Of a DNA stretch of 6,116 nucleotides, positions 6,099-6,116 are shown piece by piece (the first letter of the stretch is position 1; the number at the start of each line of letters is the position of its first letter). The translations under genes and the position numbers were made by a program. This DNA is from Pedosphaera sp. GTDB lineage: Bacteria; Verrucomicrobiota; Verrucomicrobiia; Limisphaerales; Pedosphaeraceae. The stretch is from NCBI GenBank assembly GCA_028293465.1, contig JAQGOT010000711.1, positions 1 through 6,116 on the forward strand, written 5' to 3'. The notes under the pieces were generated by a model. That model did not search any database, was not told where the DNA came from, and saw nothing but the letters and a program-made list of their open reading frames with translations.

Positions 6099-6116
6099 AC
6101 TGTTACCCAAAACGAA

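Larger units (their letters stand above)
5906..6116. other. Non-coding right end, probable regulatory region
   Basis: No convincing ORF is present on either strand, and the base composition is clearly more AT-rich than the genes, as in a regulatory region. Together with 5684-5905 it makes a 433-base gene-free stretch. It holds a GTGAAA/TTTCAC cluster with a perfect hairpin (5945-6000), a small CTTTT/AAAAG inverted repeat (6008-6023), and a promoter with an overlapping inverted repeat (6065-6098) that faces rightwards. It probably separates the leftward TPR gene from a rightward gene beyond the window. Only the promoter direction supports that. Confidence 0.55.

Overview
This GC-rich window looks like chromosomal DNA of a Verrucomicrobiota-type bacterium, possibly the Pedosphaera/Limisphaerales side. 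That is an inference from protein style: a DUF1736/TMTC-like membrane protein fused to TPRs, a UbiD with an 'EGPFGDHTGYY' active site, and degenerate GTTGRRS heptamers. No rRNA or other firm marker is present. There is no tRNA, CRISPR array or phage gene.

Layout: positions 4-1509 hold two + strand genes nine bases apart. They are a CDP-diacylglycerol-serine O-phosphatidyltransferase (pssA) and a LysE-family amino-acid exporter. Convergent to them, after a 40-bp gap, is a complete UbiD-family prenylated-FMN decarboxylase on the - strand (1550-3085). A 129-bp gap separates it from a second - strand gene, an 822-residue protein with a polytopic DUF1736/TMTC-like membrane half and a C-terminal array of nine perfectly phased 34-residue TPRs (3215-5683). 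The last 433 bases are non-coding as far as can be seen. They contain a 165-bp MITE-like element with near-perfect terminal inverted repeats and a TTA duplication (5741-5905), a cluster of GTGAAA/TTTCAC half-sites including a perfect 10-bp hairpin (5945-6000), and a near-consensus sigma-70-type promoter facing out of the window, overlapped by a 7-bp inverted repeat (6065-6098).

Functionally, pssA commits CDP-diacylglycerol to phosphatidylserine/phosphatidylethanolamine synthesis, and the LysE protein probably exports a small solute. The UbiD protein is probably a quinone-pathway or related aromatic decarboxylase. The TPR protein is probably a membrane GT-C-like enzyme or scaffold. The four genes do not form one pathway. 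I do not see a new multi-gene system. The most unusual material is the non-coding right end, plus two sequence oddities in the UbiD gene.
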